The position numbers were made by a program, and so were the translations under genes. The notes beneath the pieces are model-generated. The model saw only the letters and a program-made list of their open reading frames with translations, searched no databases and had not been told where the DNA came from. Source: DATHVR01 sp035461175 (lineage in GTDB: Bacteria; Actinomycetota; Acidimicrobiia; Spongiisociales; ZC4RG35). From it: DNA of 13,519 bases. The stretch is from positions 1 through 13,519 of the forward strand of contig DATHVR010000074.1 of NCBI GenBank assembly GCA_035461175.1, in the 5' to 3' direction. Positions 13,506-13,519 of the stretch are shown here, in pieces; position 1 is the stretch's first letter; every line of letters starts with the position of its first letter.

Positions 13506-13519
13506 CACGGTGATGACGA

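Overview
The window is GC-rich (about two thirds G+C by eye) and densely packed. It has four-base start/stop overlaps, GTG and TTG starts, and several AAGGAGG-type ribosome binding sites. It reads as chromosome from a high-GC actinobacterium. The secreted protein at 6959-9346 carries S-layer-homology-type repeats with a G-C-N-P-P...F-C-P core, which I associate with Acidimicrobiia and related uncultured Actinobacteria. That placement is inference from motif style, not a database result. I see no rRNA, tRNA, CRISPR array, insertion sequence or phage gene.

Left part (1-2370): a truncated PRC-barrel protein on the minus strand is divergent from a STAS-domain anti-sigma-antagonist-like gene on the plus strand. 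The 265-bp spacer between them is unusually rich in inverted repeats and holds a DosR/DevR-like box. A DinB/DUF664 protein and a two-TM coiled membrane protein follow on the minus strand.

Middle part (2371-6958): a translationally coupled ABC-2 exporter pair (ATPase plus permease with a large extracytoplasmic domain) runs on the plus strand, divergent from the two-TM protein. Its stop codon abuts that of a small secreted or lipoprotein-like gene on the minus strand. Upstream of the latter lies a 3-hydroxyacyl-CoA dehydrogenase, which is divergent from an OsmC-type peroxiredoxin that ends in a clear intrinsic terminator.

Right part (6959-13430): this appears to be one minus-strand operon. It encodes four Opp/Dpp-type ABC importer subunits (permease B, permease C, ATPase D, ATPase F), each overlapping the next by 4 bp. 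Forty bases further comes a 795-residue secreted protein with a PL14-like lyase domain, an SLH-type repeat, a GH26-like barrel and two more SLH-type repeats. The arrangement suggests a surface-anchored polysaccharide-acting protein paired with an oligosaccharide (rather than peptide) importer. The solute-binding protein, if there is one, would lie beyond the right edge. This operon is the most interesting part of the window.
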